From assembly GCF_001434395.1 (NCBI RefSeq), contig NZ_AZFS01000052.1, positions 1 to 46,262 on the forward strand: a stretch of DNA of 46,262 bases, written 5' to 3'. Position numbers and translations under genes: made by a program. Positions within the stretch are counted from its first letter, which is position 1. Each line of letters opens with the position of its first letter. Shown one piece after another: positions 45,794 to 46,262 of this stretch. The notes beneath the pieces are model-generated. The model was not told where the DNA came from, searched no databases, and worked only from the letters and a program-made list of their open reading frames with translations. This stretch comes from Levilactobacillus hammesii DSM 16381. GTDB taxonomy: Bacteria > Bacillota > Bacilli > Lactobacillales > Lactobacillaceae.

Positions 45794-46058
45794 AAAAAAG
45801 TCCTCTTAGACCCTAACTGGGCCTAAGAGGACGATCACATCGTGGTTCCACCTCTAGTTTGTTAAGTCATCACTGCCTTAACCTCGGTGAGTTGCAAGCA
45901 ACTCCAGCTATAACGGGCTATCCCGGATCATCCTACTAGATTCAGACAATCAACTCACAGATGTGTTTCGGACAAATAAGACCACCCGTTTCCATCAATC
46001 GGGCTTTCTGTTGGCACTTAGTCGACCTACTCTTCTGTTCAACGTTTTTCGTTTCGTT
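45794..46058 (-). promoter_or_regulatory. Distal full-length T-box of the amino-acid ABC operon
   Basis: On minus, the AGAGTA and ACAGAAAGCC Stem I landmarks, a stem II region ending CCCGTTAT, stem III (GAGTTG/CAACTC) and T-box AGGTGGAACCACG (45841-45853) precede a strong terminator (45800-45832) with TTTTTT. CTGAATCTAGTAGG follows Stem I; the codon could be CTA, TCT or another, and I cannot place the specifier safely. The bulge is UGGA, fitting a U73 tRNA. Confidence 0.85.
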
Positions 46059-46064
46059 GACAAT

Positions 46065-46093
46065 ATACTACTTTTAATTTTCACAAACGTCAA
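46065..46093 (-). promoter_or_regulatory. Promoter of the ABC operon leader
   Basis: On minus, TTGACG (46088-46093), 17 bases, TAGTAT (46065-46070), just upstream of the distal T-box. Confidence 0.6.
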
Positions 46094-46215
46094 GCCCTAT
46101 TTGAAAATCCCTTGAAAAATGCGGGACCATCTGAACGCCTGCTTCGGCCTGGCACAACGACTACCGTCCCTTTTCAGCGGGTACACCTAACTCATCCGAA
46201 AAATTTGGTTCTAAA

Positions 46216-46262
46216 ATATCTGTTGTTGGTAATCAATCTATTTGATTACTGGCAGCAGATAT
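46216..46262. terminator. Long hairpin at the right edge
   Basis: ATATCTGTTGTTGGTAATCAA pairs with TTGATTACTGGCAGCAGATAT: about 21 bp where the differences are transitions that stay paired as G-U in RNA. The minus strand continues into TTTTAG, so it may end a minus-strand gene lying to the right. The stem may continue past the window. Confidence 0.55.

Noticed and set aside
46120..46180. GGGAC...GTCCC hairpin followed by TTTT on plus
   Set aside because: Only 5 bp around a long loop; too weak to call a terminator or another copy of the element family.

Overview
The window looks like a chromosomal segment of a Lactobacillaceae species, most like a Levilactobacillus-type lactobacillus. This rests on the character of the proteins (MutS2, IreB, RNase Y, CinA-RecA, MutS-MutL-RuvAB, ZapA-CvpA), on T-box leaders, on Gram-positive LexA boxes and on CcpA cre sites. 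Species assignment is inference. Nearly all genes are on the minus strand; only a phosphatase/LysR pair, an MscS channel and yslB are on plus. No rRNA, tRNA, CRISPR array or insertion sequence was seen.

Left part (1-8.9 kb). An AT-rich minus-strand ORF, cut by the window edge, carries an HNH-nuclease-like signature and has a cre-like site upstream. Next is a six-gene operon: mannose-class PTS IIC-IID-IIA-IIB, a small membrane protein, and ptsI (general Enzyme I) without ptsH. Its promoter has a cre site inside the -35/-10 spacer. Divergent from it are a histidine phosphatase and a LysR regulator, followed by a ytxG-ytxH-like stress pair.

Middle part (9-21.7 kb). After an MscS channel come murI-rdgB-yfcE-cbpB, yslB, trxA, zapA-cvpA-mutS2, ireB-ruvX-DUF1292 and alaS. 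alaS is preceded by a consensus promoter and a T-box leader with a readable Ala specifier.

DNA metabolism part (21.7-38.5 kb). This holds cshB and nrnA, dinB, yajC, ruvB-ruvA, mutL-mutS-ymdB, rny and recA-cinA. LexA-type boxes lie at dinB, ruvA and recA, so the block holds several members of the SOS regulon. The queA-tgt pair usual between ruvB and yajC is absent.

Right part (38.8-46.3 kb). This holds pgsA, a rodZ-like gene, the two M16 peptidase-like genes ymfH and ymfF, and a polar amino-acid ABC operon. The ABC operon has a tandem T-box leader; its second unit appears to lack Stem I, and the two T-box bulges differ in their variable base.

Several gene-free stretches hold related structured elements (about 21.42-21.58, 25.37-25.54 and 40.61-40.70 kb, possibly also 25.66-25.74 kb). 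They have a closing stem, a conserved TTCCASCTGCTGTGGGGAC-like box and internal hairpins. They are the best candidate for something undescribed here.
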